Shown: positions 8,099 through 16,578, counted from the stretch's first letter. The stretch: DNA of 24,876 bases from Bdellovibrionaceae bacterium UBA2351 (GCA_002344565.1 DDTZ01000100.1:1-24876); one strand, 5' to 3'. Made by a program: numbers and translations. Notes: generated by a model not told the origin, from the sequence alone.

Positions 8099-8722
8099 AT
8101 GAAACTATCAGCTATATTAGTCGGCATTTTACTCATATCTTCACTTTCATTTGGACAATCGAGATCTAAACTAAATGTCATTGGTGACGTTGCGGTTTTA
8201 AATATGCTTCATGACGGAAAGGCTGTAGATGTTCGAAATCTTGTTGCTGTCGCCACCAATGCTAACGAAAATCCAATCCGAATTGAACGATCGAAATTAC
8301 CTAATACTGTCGATGAGTCCATTAAACTTATTGTTCCCGTAACTGCCTGCGAGAAACTTCCGGCCTATGTTTTATATCGCAATAATCAACTTTATTTTTT
8401 CTTAGACCACTCAAAGCGAAGCTCATCGACAGTCAATGCTATTTGCAACAAATTTGAAATTAGCTACACACTGAACACATTTAATCTTGAAGGCGCAATT
8501 TCAGGACCTCTTAAAGCTGGTTTAGCGATTCCGCGGCCGATTGTTTCAAGACCATTTGAATTCATTGAAACTCAAAGTGTAGCATCAATACCAGTTCCAT
8601 TTCAGCTGGAGGGGTCTTATATTTTATCTATTGAAGTAACCGGCGAGAAAATTCGACGAGCCGACTTGTCTATAACGAATGAGCTTGGTCAACCGACTCA
8701 ATTTATTCAAACTTTACCTTGA
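8099..8722 (+). CDS. Secreted protein of unknown function, 207 aa
   Basis: The ATG at 8099 is chosen because AGGGGG lies about seven bases upstream and because it begins a signal peptide (MKLSAILVGILLISSLSFG, cleavage probably before QS). The frame is open upstream to 7943, but that extension would bury the signal sequence. The mature protein is rich in beta-branched residues, with two cysteines (in VTACEKL and NAICNKF) that could form a disulfide in the periplasm. No family is recognised. Its last 20 bases overlap the 3' end of the convergent SRPBCC gene on the other strand, and no terminator separates them. Confidence 0.8.
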   Translation: MKLSAILVGILLISSLSFGQSRSKLNVIGDVAVLNMLHDGKAVDVRNLVAVATNANENPIRIERSKLPNTVDESIKLIVPVTACEKLPAYVLYRNNQLYFFLDHSKRSSSTVNAICNKFEISYTLNTFNLEGAISGPLKAGLAIPRPIVSRPFEFIETQSVASIPVPFQLEGSYILSIEVTGEKIRRADLSITNELGQPTQFIQTLP

Positions 8723-9332
8723 GTGCCGCAGACAAACGTTCAACAGCGGCTTTCCAATACGCTCTTTGGCGTTCTCTAATTCGTGGGTTCGCAAGGTTTT
8801 CATGAGTTACCCCGAACATACATTTATTCTTAGGTCGGGCGATAACATAAATTTGCACGACCGTTTTTTTTGGCCAATCTGCATCTTCCCAGCGCAAACG
8901 AATTTGTGTTGGCACCTTTAAAGTTCTAACTTCACCAAAAACTCCACCAGCAATTTCAAACACGCTACCTTTGGTCACTTTAAACGCGTCCATTGGAGTC
9001 AACCATTCTGCTAAGCCTTCAGGTGAAGTTATAAAATTCCATACGTTTTTTTGATCTACAGAAAGGGTCTTTGTAACAGTAACTGAATACTCCCCTTTTG
9101 CATTTTCGCCCTCATTACGACGACCGATATAAACTTCAAATCCGCCAGCAACAATTTGCTGCCACCAAGGTTTCAGCTTATGTTTAGTTTTTAAAAGCAG
9201 TACGATTTCCTTGTGGGTCAGACTGTCCGCACCTGCTTTTTTCAAAACGTGTATCCAGTAGTCCCAGTTTTTTCCGGTATTTTTCTCTAGAGATTCAGCG
9301 CTAGTTCTAGCCAATCTTTCTATTTTCGGCAA
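8703..9332 (-). CDS. DUF4287-like plus SRPBCC (AHSA1-type) protein
   Basis: The start is a TTG at 9332, supported by a perfect GGAGG five bases upstream; there is no ATG until past the middle of the protein. Residues 1-75 resemble the small helical DUF4287 domain (WDYWIHVLKKAGADSLTHKEI, then PWWQQIV and GRRNEG). Residues 80-205 look like an SRPBCC/START-like lipid- or ligand-binding fold of the Aha1/AHSA1 group (VWNFITSPEGLAEWL, IRLRWEDADWPKKT). Members bind hydrophobic ligands or act as small regulators or chaperone partners; the ligand here is unknown. The gene follows the methyltransferase by 21 bases and is probably co-transcribed with it. It overlaps the convergent secreted-protein gene by 20 bases. 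Confidence 0.85.
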   Translation of the reverse strand: MPKIERLARTSAESLEKNTGKNWDYWIHVLKKAGADSLTHKEIVLLLKTKHKLKPWWQQIVAGGFEVYIGRRNEGENAKGEYSVTVTKTLSVDQKNVWNFITSPEGLAEWLTPMDAFKVTKGSVFEIAGGVFGEVRTLKVPTQIRLRWEDADWPKKTVVQIYVIARPKNKCMFGVTHENLANPRIRERQRAYWKAAVERLSAALKVKFE

Positions 9333-9353
9333 AAAAACCTCCGGAGATCACTT

Positions 9354-10154
9354 TTATCGAATGGCAGTTGCCCGCGCAAAGCTATAGAAAAACACTGAAT
9401 CTTTTGCTTTTTTGGCGATCTCGACTTCTTTATACATTTGTCGAACCATGTCCTCGCTGACTTTATTTTTATCACGCAACTTGGGCTCTGCGGACAATAA
9501 AATCTGAAAGAAAAATTCAATAAATTCTGCGCGCTGCTTTGGATCTCTTGAGTCAAAATGCAATGGTCTAAACTCTACATTGATCGACTTAAATCCAGCT
9601 TCTTTTAGCAAATGACCTAACTGTGCTCCAATAAAAGGATGCCCTTTCATTGTCCACTGCAACTCATTGAACTCAAACCAGTACTTCAAGTAGTTAGGTG
9701 AGTATGGTTCCATAAATAGAGCCTGATTAAAAACTTCGGTTAAGACTATTTGCGCACCTGGTTTTAAATGCTTTCGAACTTGTTTTAAAACTTTAAGTGG
9801 TTCGGGCACATGTTCTAAAAACCAACATAAAAAGGCGGCATCATATTTTTTATAAACCAAATCTAACCGCTGCGCATCTTGCTGCAACAAGTGTACTCGA
9901 CCATCCGAGATAGGCCTTTTTAAATACTGAGCGGCTACGTGTAATTGAGCTGATGAAAAGTCGACGCCCGTAATTTGAATTTTAGGAAATCGTTTTAATA
10001 AAATCTTCGATTGAGCTCCGACACCGCAACCCACCTCAAGCAGGCGATTTACTTTCTTAAAATCCACTCCGGTATACACATACGGTTCTAAAAACTGAGC
10101 TTGATGAATCAATCGATCTTGTTCCTTACTATCAAACCCATGCAAGTAATCCAT
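9354..10154 (-). CDS. Class I SAM-dependent methyltransferase
   Basis: The ATG at 10154 is preferred over one four codons upstream because GGAGGG stands five bases before it. The 266-residue protein starts MDYLHGF, then shows motif I LLEVGCGVG (residues 38-46), the acidic end of strand 2 (ITGVDFSSAQL), and the motif II/III region (YDAAFLCWFLEHVPEPLKVLKQVRKHLKPGAQIVLTEV). The catalytic fold is complete and the family is the Methyltransf_11/25 type acting on small molecules or lipids. The substrate cannot be told. It is the first gene of a probable two-gene unit with the SRPBCC protein, and is separated from the upstream redoxin gene by a terminator. Confidence 0.9.
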   Translation of the reverse strand: MDYLHGFDSKEQDRLIHQAQFLEPYVYTGVDFKKVNRLLEVGCGVGAQSKILLKRFPKIQITGVDFSSAQLHVAAQYLKRPISDGRVHLLQQDAQRLDLVYKKYDAAFLCWFLEHVPEPLKVLKQVRKHLKPGAQIVLTEVFNQALFMEPYSPNYLKYWFEFNELQWTMKGHPFIGAQLGHLLKEAGFKSINVEFRPLHFDSRDPKQRAEFIEFFFQILLSAEPKLRDKNKVSEDMVRQMYKEVEIAKKAKDSVFFYSFARATAIR

Positions 10155-10170
10155 AATTCCCTCCATTCAC

Positions 10171-10214
10171 CAAAAATTGCCAGAGAGGGCGGGCTCCAAG
10201 CTTCCCTCTCTAGC
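10171..10214 (-). terminator. Rho-independent terminator after the redoxin gene
   Basis: AGAGAGGG (10182-10189) pairs with CCCTCTCT (10204-10211), extended by GC/GC across one mismatch. On the minus strand the stem is followed by ATTTTT. It lies 19 bases after the redoxin stop and just before the methyltransferase start, so it closes the DsbD-redoxin unit. Confidence 0.75.
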
Positions 10215-10232
10215 ATGTTTTCACATTGAACT

Positions 10233-10832
10233 TTAGTTCGCGTATTTAGTGCCACAGCCGTATGGCTTAGTGGATGTCGTTTCGATTTTTTTGTTTTCCA
10301 TACCAGCATCCAGCGCCGCTGCTACGTAGTTTTTAGATTTCGCGATAACCTTTGGATCTGATGAATTATTATCATCAATCGCACCCGCATAAACCACCGT
10401 TCCCTTTGGATCGATAACAAACATATGAGGTGTAGTTTTAGAACCATATGCCTTACCTACCACGCCCGTTGGATCCAACAAAACCGCTGTTGCGTTTGAT
10501 TTCGCGTCCTTAGCAACCTTCATAGCTTCTTTTGCATCAGTATAACCTTCTTTACCTTCGGCCGACGAATTCACCGATAACCAGATTACTCCTTTACCTG
10601 TGTATTTCTTTTGAAGGCCTTGCATATTACTTGAACCATAATGTTTTTTTACATATGGGCAGTCCTTGTTATACCACTCCATAACAACCCATTTGCCAGC
10701 GTAGTCGCTTAGTTTGTGAATCTTTCCATCAGCGGCCGCTGTTTCAAAAGCGGGCGCTAGTTTCCCAGGAACCGCTTCCGCCCATGCGATATTTCCTGCC
10801 ACGAACAAAGATAAAAACACCAATACTTTCAT
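10233..10832 (-). CDS. Periplasmic redoxin (AhpC/TSA-thioredoxin family)
   Basis: The ATG at 10832 has AAGGAG upstream and starts a signal peptide (MKVLVFLSLFVAGNIAWA, cleavage before EAVPG). The mature domain is a thioredoxin-fold peroxiredoxin/redoxin: LAPAF.. and LSDYAGKWVVMEWYNKDCPYVKKHY with active Cys58, the cis-Pro loop TTPHMFVIDPKG, and a C-terminal PYGCGTKY with a second Cys at about 193. This pattern, with CPYV in place of CxxC and a terminal GCxxKY, is typical of small secreted redoxins linked to metal or thiol stress. The gene begins four bases after the stop of the DsbD-like reductase, so the two are translationally coupled, and the reductase is the obvious source of electrons (inference). 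Confidence 0.9.
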   Translation of the reverse strand: MKVLVFLSLFVAGNIAWAEAVPGKLAPAFETAAADGKIHKLSDYAGKWVVMEWYNKDCPYVKKHYGSSNMQGLQKKYTGKGVIWLSVNSSAEGKEGYTDAKEAMKVAKDAKSNATAVLLDPTGVVGKAYGSKTTPHMFVIDPKGTVVYAGAIDDNNSSDPKVIAKSKNYVAAALDAGMENKKIETTSTKPYGCGTKYAN

Positions 10833-10836
10833 TTTC

Positions 10837-12876
10837 TTACTCCTTTTTGTTGAATAGATTTTCAATCATTGTGATTGTTAAAATTTGCGGTAAAATTTGC
10901 GCCTTCGCGCCTTTGTCATAAAATAAATATACGGGTACAGAATTACGATTAAACTCAGCTAACGCAGCTGTAATTTTAGGGTCCTGATTAGTCCAATCAG
11001 CACGCATGAGTAAAACATTGTTGTCTTGAAATATTTTAAGAACACCCTTGGTGTCTAAAACCGCTTTTTTATTCACCTGACATGTTATGCACCACGCAGC
11101 TGTAAAATCGACAAACACGGACCGCCCTAATGCCCTGGCCTTATCGATTTCGGCACGATCATACGCCACCCAGCCATAAGGAGCCGATACACTCATATTT
11201 GGGGCTTGTGCATTTGACTGAAACTTCAAAACGCGAGGAATCGCAACAAATCCGCTGGTGATAGTCGCTAATGCCAACAGGACAGCAAAAGCCTTAACCG
11301 CTCTGCTCTTGGCTTTTACTAGCCATAATGCTAGCGCCAACAACAAGAGTAGGGTGCTTGACAGCAACCACCCGTCTGATCCCAGCTGAATTCCAAATAC
11401 CCATGTTAACCAAATCACAGTACCTATCAATGGAAAGGCTAGGAATTGTTTTAGCCGCTCCATCCAAGCGCCCGGTTTAGGCATTAACTTATACAAAGAT
11501 GGAACAAACGAAACGACTACGAATGGAAAACCTAGTCCGAACCCTAAGCTTAAGAATATTCCTAGAGCGGGCGCCGCAGGTAATATCGACGCCGCACCTA
11601 ATGCGGTACCCATAAATGGTCCGGTACAGGGAGCCGCTACAAACACTGCTAAAATTCCCGTAGTGAAAGATCCTGCGCTGTTTGCATTTCCGGCGATATT
11701 CGTAATCGACTCACCAAACTCGAAAACACCCAAAAAATTCAACGACATCAGCCAGAACAATAATATTAAAAACAAAATAATATAAGGCGATTGAAGCTGA
11801 AAACCCCAACCAATGGCCGCTCCGGCAGATCTCAAAATTAAAAATGTAGCACCTAACGCAAAGAATGTCGTCAACACCCCTGCAAGGTACAACAGGGCCT
11901 CTTTACGACGATCCGTCACTGACGTGTTTAATATGGAAAGAAACTTTATAGACAACACGGGCAATACACACGGCATGAGATTCAAAATAATTCCACCGAT
12001 GAACGCAAAAAACAATAGGCTAACTAAACTTGCGCGTTCAGCAGGTCCATCAACAGAACCAGCTAAACCGCCGCCAGCGGCTAAAGCCAGATCATGCTCC
12101 CAAGCAAACTCCCCCTGCACAATCAAAAACTTAAACTGCATGGGGGTTCCGCGGCCAGCCGGCAACGAGAATGTATACCGTATACTACCATCCGAACCCT
12201 CCACCTTTGGTGCTTGCGGATTAACGTAGTCTCCGTCAAGTGGAAGCAGGTCAGGCACTGGTGTTAGCGTTAAATCCTCACGTTTTACTTTCAAATCAAC
12301 CACTAATTTTTCTTCAGTTTTTTCAACTAAAGTTAAATCCCATGTTGATGAATCTTCAAACGGAATAAGTTTCGCGGCCCTATCTATTTTTTCTTTATTA
12401 GACTTACTCCACTCGCTAGCAGTGTTCACAATAGGTCGAGACAATGTTAATTCTGCAATACCCGGAATGCACTCTTCTTTACAAACCAACCATTCCAAAT
12501 TCAACTTAAAATCAACAGTTTGACTGGCGACTAACGGACTCACTTGAAATAGAAACAGAACCGATTTTTCATAGCCAATATTTATCAAGTGACCCACCGG
12601 AATACGTTTGGGAATGGGCCACTGAGGCTGCGAAACCACTACATCTTTTCCCGAAAAATCAAATTTCGGAGGCGCACCCGAATCACCAGAATTCCTCCAG
12701 TAAATATGCCAATCAGGATCAATTTTAAATTCAAGACCTACACGTTCGGCCGAGCCGGCACCCCACTTATCAGGTGCCACCCATGATATTTCAACATGAG
12801 GTGCTTTGATAGATTCAGCGGCTAAGACAGGAAAATTAAAAGCGAAAAACAGACTTAGAATTACAGTAAACTTCAT
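10837..12876 (-). CDS. DsbD/ScsB-like protein-disulfide reductase (thiol transporter)
   Basis: With the ATG at 12876 the protein has 679 residues and a signal peptide ending near LAAES; upstream GTG and ATG codons would only add an unlikely prefix. Domains: an N-terminal DsbD-alpha/DsbC-like periplasmic domain with the pair Cys132-Cys136 (VCKEECIPG), a membrane domain of about eight helices carrying the two transmembrane cysteines in NLMPCVLPVLS and FVAAPCTGPFMG, and a C-terminal thioredoxin domain with WCITC (Cys596/Cys599). All six electron-relay cysteines are present. The protein carries reducing equivalents from cytoplasmic thioredoxin to periplasmic targets. The alpha domain looks more like ScsB than classical DsbD. 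Its likely partner is the redoxin encoded immediately downstream. Confidence 0.93.
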   Translation of the reverse strand: MKFTVILSLFFAFNFPVLAAESIKAPHVEISWVAPDKWGAGSAERVGLEFKIDPDWHIYWRNSGDSGAPPKFDFSGKDVVVSQPQWPIPKRIPVGHLINIGYEKSVLFLFQVSPLVASQTVDFKLNLEWLVCKEECIPGIAELTLSRPIVNTASEWSKSNKEKIDRAAKLIPFEDSSTWDLTLVEKTEEKLVVDLKVKREDLTLTPVPDLLPLDGDYVNPQAPKVEGSDGSIRYTFSLPAGRGTPMQFKFLIVQGEFAWEHDLALAAGGGLAGSVDGPAERASLVSLLFFAFIGGIILNLMPCVLPVLSIKFLSILNTSVTDRRKEALLYLAGVLTTFFALGATFLILRSAGAAIGWGFQLQSPYIILFLILLFWLMSLNFLGVFEFGESITNIAGNANSAGSFTTGILAVFVAAPCTGPFMGTALGAASILPAAPALGIFLSLGFGLGFPFVVVSFVPSLYKLMPKPGAWMERLKQFLAFPLIGTVIWLTWVFGIQLGSDGWLLSSTLLLLLALALWLVKAKSRAVKAFAVLLALATITSGFVAIPRVLKFQSNAQAPNMSVSAPYGWVAYDRAEIDKARALGRSVFVDFTAAWCITCQVNKKAVLDTKGVLKIFQDNNVLLMRADWTNQDPKITAALAEFNRNSVPVYLFYDKGAKAQILPQILTITMIENLFNKKE

Positions 12877-12918
12877 AACCCAACCTATAGACATGAAACA
12901 TTCCAGCACTGCTATATT

Positions 12919-12948
12919 CTTATAACAACCAAAAAAAATATATGTAAA
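12919..12948 (-). promoter_or_regulatory. Candidate sigma-70-type promoter for the DsbD-redoxin unit
   Basis: On the minus strand TTTACA (12948-12943) and TATAAG (12924-12919) are separated by 18 bases, about 40 bases upstream of the preferred start. Reasonable boxes in an AT-rich stretch; not verified. Confidence 0.35.
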
Positions 12949-13017
12949 GATGCATTCAGGCTCTAAAGGAAAACAAATTGAACACGCTAAACTTATCGTT
13001 ACCTTGCAAAGGCTATT

Positions 13018-13473
13018 ATGAAAGACATTCGCTACATCGCTGATTTATTAGACACTAGATTCCAACTACCTAACGGGTGGCGTTTCGGCTGGGACGGTAT
13101 CTTGGGATTAATCCCTGGAATCGGTAATATCGTTACAGATATCTTTTCATTTTATATTTTATTTCGAGCCGCCATTTTAGGTTGCCCGCCCGCTGTCATT
13201 TTGCGGATGGCGCTAAATGTGGTAATCGATAACGTTATAGACAAAGTACCCATCTTAGGTTTTCTTTTCGACTTCATTTGGAAAGCCAATACAAAAAATG
13301 TAGAGCTAATGGAACAATACTTTAAACAACCCAGCAAGACGAACATGAACTCAAAGATTTTAGTGTTGACGACACTACTAGGACTAACGGTTTTATTTTT
13401 CGCGTGCGTTGCCTTGACGATCTATACACTGATCTGGATTTTCAACGAGTTCTATAGAAACATTCCCGGATAA
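13018..13473 (+). CDS. DUF4112 membrane protein
   Basis: This 151-residue protein matches the DUF4112 pattern: an opening LLDTRFQLPNGWRFGWDGILGLIPGIGNIVTD, with the glycine-rich GLIPGIGD-like turn, followed by hydrophobic segments at about 42-60 and 72-90, and a C-terminal transmembrane helix at about 112-142. It is expected in the inner membrane; the function of the family is unknown. AAAGG precedes the ATG by about five bases. It is a single-gene unit, divergent from the DsbD-like gene with about 140 bases between, and closed by a strong bidirectional terminator that it shares with the DUF2147 gene. Confidence 0.88.
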   Translation: MKDIRYIADLLDTRFQLPNGWRFGWDGILGLIPGIGNIVTDIFSFYILFRAAILGCPPAVILRMALNVVIDNVIDKVPILGFLFDFIWKANTKNVELMEQYFKQPSKTNMNSKILVLTTLLGLTVLFFACVALTIYTLIWIFNEFYRNIPG

Positions 13474-13507
13474 AAAAAAGCCGATCTTCCGGATCGGCTT
13501 TTTTTTT
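13472..13507. terminator. Bidirectional rho-independent terminator
   Basis: AGCCGATC (13479-13486) and GATCGGCT (13492-13499) form a perfect 8-bp stem with a five-base loop. It is preceded by a run of A (13472-13479) and followed by a run of T (13499-13507), so it works in both directions. It closes DUF4112 on the plus strand and the BamB-DUF2147 cluster on the minus strand. Confidence 0.93.
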
Positions 13508-13537
13508 CATTTGGATTTTAAAAACTAGCCACTAAAA

Positions 13538-13996
13538 CTAGTTAGCAATTTCTTCTTGGCGCTCCCAAGTTTGGGTGCGACCTAACAACGAGAAGCCTAA
13601 AAACCCACGAACTTTTAACTTCTTACCATTTTCAATTAATTCCATTTTGCAAGAATAGGTTTTTCCTTTTTTTGGATCCATGATTTCACCACCCGACCAC
13701 TTGCTATCACCATCGGCTTTTAATCCCCACAGGATTTGCAAACCGATCATTGGCTTATCTTTTTTATCACCAGGACACTTGTCACATTTTGGATCTTGAT
13801 CTTCTTCAGGTTTACGGAACAACTTAACGATTTTTCCAGTTAATTGACCGTCAGCTTCTGAAATTTCTACTAACGATTTCACTGCGCCCGTTTCATCATC
13901 AATTGTTTTCCATGTTCCAACCGCTCCCGGAGCCGCCAAAACAGCCGAAGCCATTAAACTTAGCACTAATATTGCTCTGCTGATAATACTCATCAT
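13538..13996 (-). CDS. DUF2147 secreted protein
   Basis: A signal peptide (SIISRAILVLSLMASAVLA) precedes a single DUF2147 domain: GTWKTIDDETGAVKSLVEI, then KIVKLFRKPEEDQDPKCDKCPGD, GLQILWGLK, and a C-terminal FSLLGRTQTWER. The family is a small lipocalin-like beta-barrel in the periplasm with no settled function. Two ATG codons stand side by side at the start, and AGGGG lies upstream of both. The CDKC pair sits in the loop where the family often carries a cysteine pair. It begins 27 bases after the small lipoprotein gene and is the last gene of the minus-strand envelope cluster. Confidence 0.88.
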   Translation of the reverse strand: MMSIISRAILVLSLMASAVLAAPGAVGTWKTIDDETGAVKSLVEISEADGQLTGKIVKLFRKPEEDQDPKCDKCPGDKKDKPMIGLQILWGLKADGDSKWSGGEIMDPKKGKTYSCKMELIENGKKLKVRGFLGFSLLGRTQTWERQEEIAN

Positions 13997-14023
13997 AAAT
14001 ACCCCTTTTATTGTTAAAGTTAT

Positions 14024-14422
14024 CTAGCGTATCCACTCAGTAAAACCGAAACCCAGAGCACGCTCCAGATTAGTTTTATCAATCTCAAATACATTCACAT
14101 TGCCCGCAGGTGCACCACACATTTGAATCCTGAGCTTACCATCATTTTCCACAGACGATTTATAGACAGGAATCTCCTTTAACTCTTTAGCCATGGTTGC
14201 GGGATCTATGCGTTTACCCTGACCACACTGCAAAGATCCATTCGCCTTATAGACACGAATACGTTCCGTCACCGTTGGGTCCGGCAAAAGTTTGTTTTCT
14301 TTAGGTTGAGCTTCTGGACCCGCCTGCTCTTTTGCAATTTGGTGAGAACGACAGTTTCCCGTCGAACATCCCACCAGAGTTAACATTACTCCACAAATGA
14401 AAATAAGTTTTTTGGCTTCCAC
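14024..14422 (-). CDS. Small lipoprotein of unknown function
   Basis: The start is GTG at 14422, with GGGAG five bases upstream inside the end of bamB. Residues 1-19 are a lipoprotein signal with the lipobox LVGC, so the product should be anchored in a membrane by its N-terminal Cys19. The 113-residue mature part has three further cysteines (NCRSH, LQCGQG, MCGAP) and ends FGFTEWIR. I recognise no family. The gene overlaps the 3' end of bamB by 37 bases and is followed closely by DUF2147, which suggests translational coupling and a role in outer-membrane upkeep (inference). Confidence 0.82.
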   Translation of the reverse strand: MEAKKLIFICGVMLTLVGCSTGNCRSHQIAKEQAGPEAQPKENKLLPDPTVTERIRVYKANGSLQCGQGKRIDPATMAKELKEIPVYKSSVENDGKLRIQMCGAPAGNVNVFEIDKTNLERALGFGFTEWIR

Positions 14423-15540
14423 GCAACTCCCATACTGTACAGGTTAGCTTCGCCAGAAATGAAATATAGTTCCGAACGTTTTTCATTTACAGCAATGGGA
14501 CTTTGAATCCCTCGACCTGGCTCAAAACTACTAACTATTTGGCCTGTTTTTTTATTCAACAGAACTAAATTTCCTAATGATTCACCAAATACCACGTTAT
14601 TGTCCAACAACGATATTTCTGTAGGTAAGCCATTTGGAACCGAGTACTCCCAAATGGCCTTCAATGAATCTTTACTCAAAGCATAGACTTTTCCATTCGA
14701 TGAAGGGTAGTAGAGCACCGAATCCTCAATCGTCACCGGAACATACCCACCCGCTTCGAATTTATTCAAAATATCTCCGTTAGTTGTCGACAAAACATAA
14801 AGTCTATCATCGTACCCAGAAACATAAATTTTTTCGCCATCAACGACAGCGCTTGAATCAATATCTTTGAAACGTTTATTTTTATTTAGCTGGATTTCCC
14901 AATTGATCGTGCCATTAGATTTGTTAAATGCCACGAATGAACCTTCACTAAATCCTACGTAAACTAAATTCTTATGAACAAGTGGCGTTGTTCCACCACG
15001 AATCGAATAGCTCGACGGATCTTGGCGCGTATAAGACCAAACTTGACGTCCATTTTCTGCCTCTAAAGCCATAAGTGAATTCGAAGTCGTTACAAAATAA
15101 ACACGGCCTTCTTGCGCATCGTAGGCTGGTGTAGCCACAATTTCTGACTTGATATGAGTCTTCCAAAGCTCCTGTCCGGACTCTAAATTAACACTATAGA
15201 AATATCCATCATTTCCACCAAAATATAAGCGATTATTAAAAACAGCAGGCTCTTTTTCTACACCGTTAGGTACAGCGTAGCTCCATTTGCGATTTCCCGT
15301 TTTAATGTCGTACGCAACTAGACCGTCATGCGCGTTGCTTGCAATTAAAAGCTTATCCGTAAAGACAACCCGCGCGCGATTAATTTTGCGATAACGAGTG
15401 ATCGGTGAATCTACCGTCGAACGAACGAACGCCACATTAGTTCTAACAGGCGCTTCTGTTTGGGCCGATTTCAGACTCACACACGAACTCAGCATTACGC
15501 TGGCAAGCCCGAGCCACAGCATCGAGTTTAGTGTTTTCAC
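14386..15540 (-). CDS. bamB: Outer membrane assembly lipoprotein BamB
   Basis: A lipoprotein signal with the lipobox LSSC (Cys20) leads into a beta-propeller made of PQQ-like repeats. Repeats with the typical GxxxW or tryptophan-docking pattern are visible, for example DIKTGNRKWSYAVPNGV, NLESGQELWKTHI, AENGRQVWSYTRQDP and NKSNGTINWEIQL, followed by two or three degenerate ones. At 384 residues it is the normal length. BamB is the scaffold lipoprotein that helps BamA insert beta-barrel proteins. The start is GTG, two bases after the stop of the YfgM-like gene, with GGGGC upstream. The yfgM-bamB order matches that known in gammaproteobacteria, but the GTPase gene der that follows there is missing; a small lipoprotein takes its place. 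Confidence 0.9.
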   Translation of the reverse strand: MKTLNSMLWLGLASVMLSSCVSLKSAQTEAPVRTNVAFVRSTVDSPITRYRKINRARVVFTDKLLIASNAHDGLVAYDIKTGNRKWSYAVPNGVEKEPAVFNNRLYFGGNDGYFYSVNLESGQELWKTHIKSEIVATPAYDAQEGRVYFVTTSNSLMALEAENGRQVWSYTRQDPSSYSIRGGTTPLVHKNLVYVGFSEGSFVAFNKSNGTINWEIQLNKNKRFKDIDSSAVVDGEKIYVSGYDDRLYVLSTTNGDILNKFEAGGYVPVTIEDSVLYYPSSNGKVYALSKDSLKAIWEYSVPNGLPTEISLLDNNVVFGESLGNLVLLNKKTGQIVSSFEPGRGIQSPIAVNEKRSELYFISGEANLYSMGVAWKPKNLFSFVE

Positions 15541-15542
15541 TA

Positions 15543-16487
15543 TTACGCCCCTGCTTGGTCAGCGTTCTTTTTTAAACGAAGTAACAATAGGTACTTTTGC
15601 GCCTGCTCTGCCGCCGACTGATCGGCTCCAAAATGATTAGCCATTTTTTCTTCGCTATCCATTTTTGATTCCGGAATATCACCCTTAGCGATCACATCTT
15701 TATATTGAGCTTCCGCTAAATCGTACTGCTTTAAACCTTCATGCGCCAAGCCCGTTTGAAGCTTAAAATACGATGTCATAAATGGATATTTGCTCGAGCC
15801 AATTACAGATTGATTCTTTTTGATAACTTGATCGAAGTTTCCTAACGATAATTGAGTCGCCGACCATTTTTTCAAAATCATGTAATCTACTAATGTTTTA
15901 GGCGATGACTCCATAGACTTTTCTAACACCAAGGCCGCTTGATCCAATTTTTTATATTCCCAGTATAAGTCTGCCAATACTAATGCCGTCACTTTACCAG
16001 GCACTAGCTTTGGACTAGCTGTATGTAAATCGGTGAAACGCGCTAACACAGTACCGTAATCTTTTTCAAGATCACCAGATGCTTTTGCTTTTAATTCTGG
16101 TTTAGGTTCGGCGTCTTTTTTTGCGTCTTTTTTAGTTTTATCTGCCGCTTTAGCTGCTTCCTGCTGAGCTTGGCGTTCAGCTTCGTCAAAATCGGTTTTG
16201 ATTTTTACATAATCTTTTTCAATCAAGTAGTATTGATCTTGAATTTTTAATTGAGCACTATGCTTTACTTGTCCATAAACAGCATAACCAAGTCCAGACA
16301 ACGCAACAACACCAACTAATAAAATGATGATGACTTTATTGGCGACTATCCAGTCAAAAGCTAAAGTCAGCTTTCTTTGAAAGTTATCTTGCTTTGCCAA
16401 TTCGCGATCTGAAATTCCAAATCCTTGAGTGCCATGACCCGTGCGCTGAGTCCCGTTGCTTTCATTGTTCGGTGTAACGTTATCCAA
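15543..16487 (-). CDS. YfgM-like membrane-anchored TPR protein
   Basis: The start is TTG at 16487 with AAGGAG six bases upstream. Residues 1-50 are polar, one transmembrane helix follows at about 52-72, then an Ala/Lys/Glu-rich coiled region (about 95-150), then TPR-like helix pairs to the end (for example LADLYWEYKKLDQAALVLEKS and GLAHEGLKQYDLAEAQYKDV). This is the layout of YfgM, an ancillary protein of the SecYEG-PpiD periplasmic chaperone network. Its place directly upstream of bamB, two bases away, strongly supports the assignment. It is longer than typical YfgM (about 206 residues) because of the Lys/Ala-rich insert. Confidence 0.8.
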   Translation of the reverse strand: MDNVTPNNESNGTQRTGHGTQGFGISDRELAKQDNFQRKLTLAFDWIVANKVIIILLVGVVALSGLGYAVYGQVKHSAQLKIQDQYYLIEKDYVKIKTDFDEAERQAQQEAAKAADKTKKDAKKDAEPKPELKAKASGDLEKDYGTVLARFTDLHTASPKLVPGKVTALVLADLYWEYKKLDQAALVLEKSMESSPKTLVDYMILKKWSATQLSLGNFDQVIKKNQSVIGSSKYPFMTSYFKLQTGLAHEGLKQYDLAEAQYKDVIAKGDIPESKMDSEEKMANHFGADQSAAEQAQKYLLLLRLKKNADQAGA

Positions 16488-16549
16488 TTGTTTCTCCTTG
16501 GTAATTCGACCTTACAATGATCAACAGGACTTGCGTCTTGAGTCAACAC

Positions 16550-16578
16550 ATAACTGCTTTCAAAATGAAAGCAGTTAT
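16550..16578. repeat. Perfect 12-bp hairpin between leucine dehydrogenase and YfgM-like genes
   Basis: Two perfectly complementary 12-base arms (16550-16561 and 16567-16578) flank a five-base loop, starting about 10 bases after the leucine dehydrogenase stop. There is no T run on either side. It may terminate or stabilise the dehydrogenase message, but a standard rho-independent terminator is not supported. Confidence 0.6.

Noticed and set aside
11813..12229. 138-codon frame opposite the DsbD-like gene
   Set aside because: It is antisense to conserved membrane and alpha-domain coding sequence and shows no recognisable motif.
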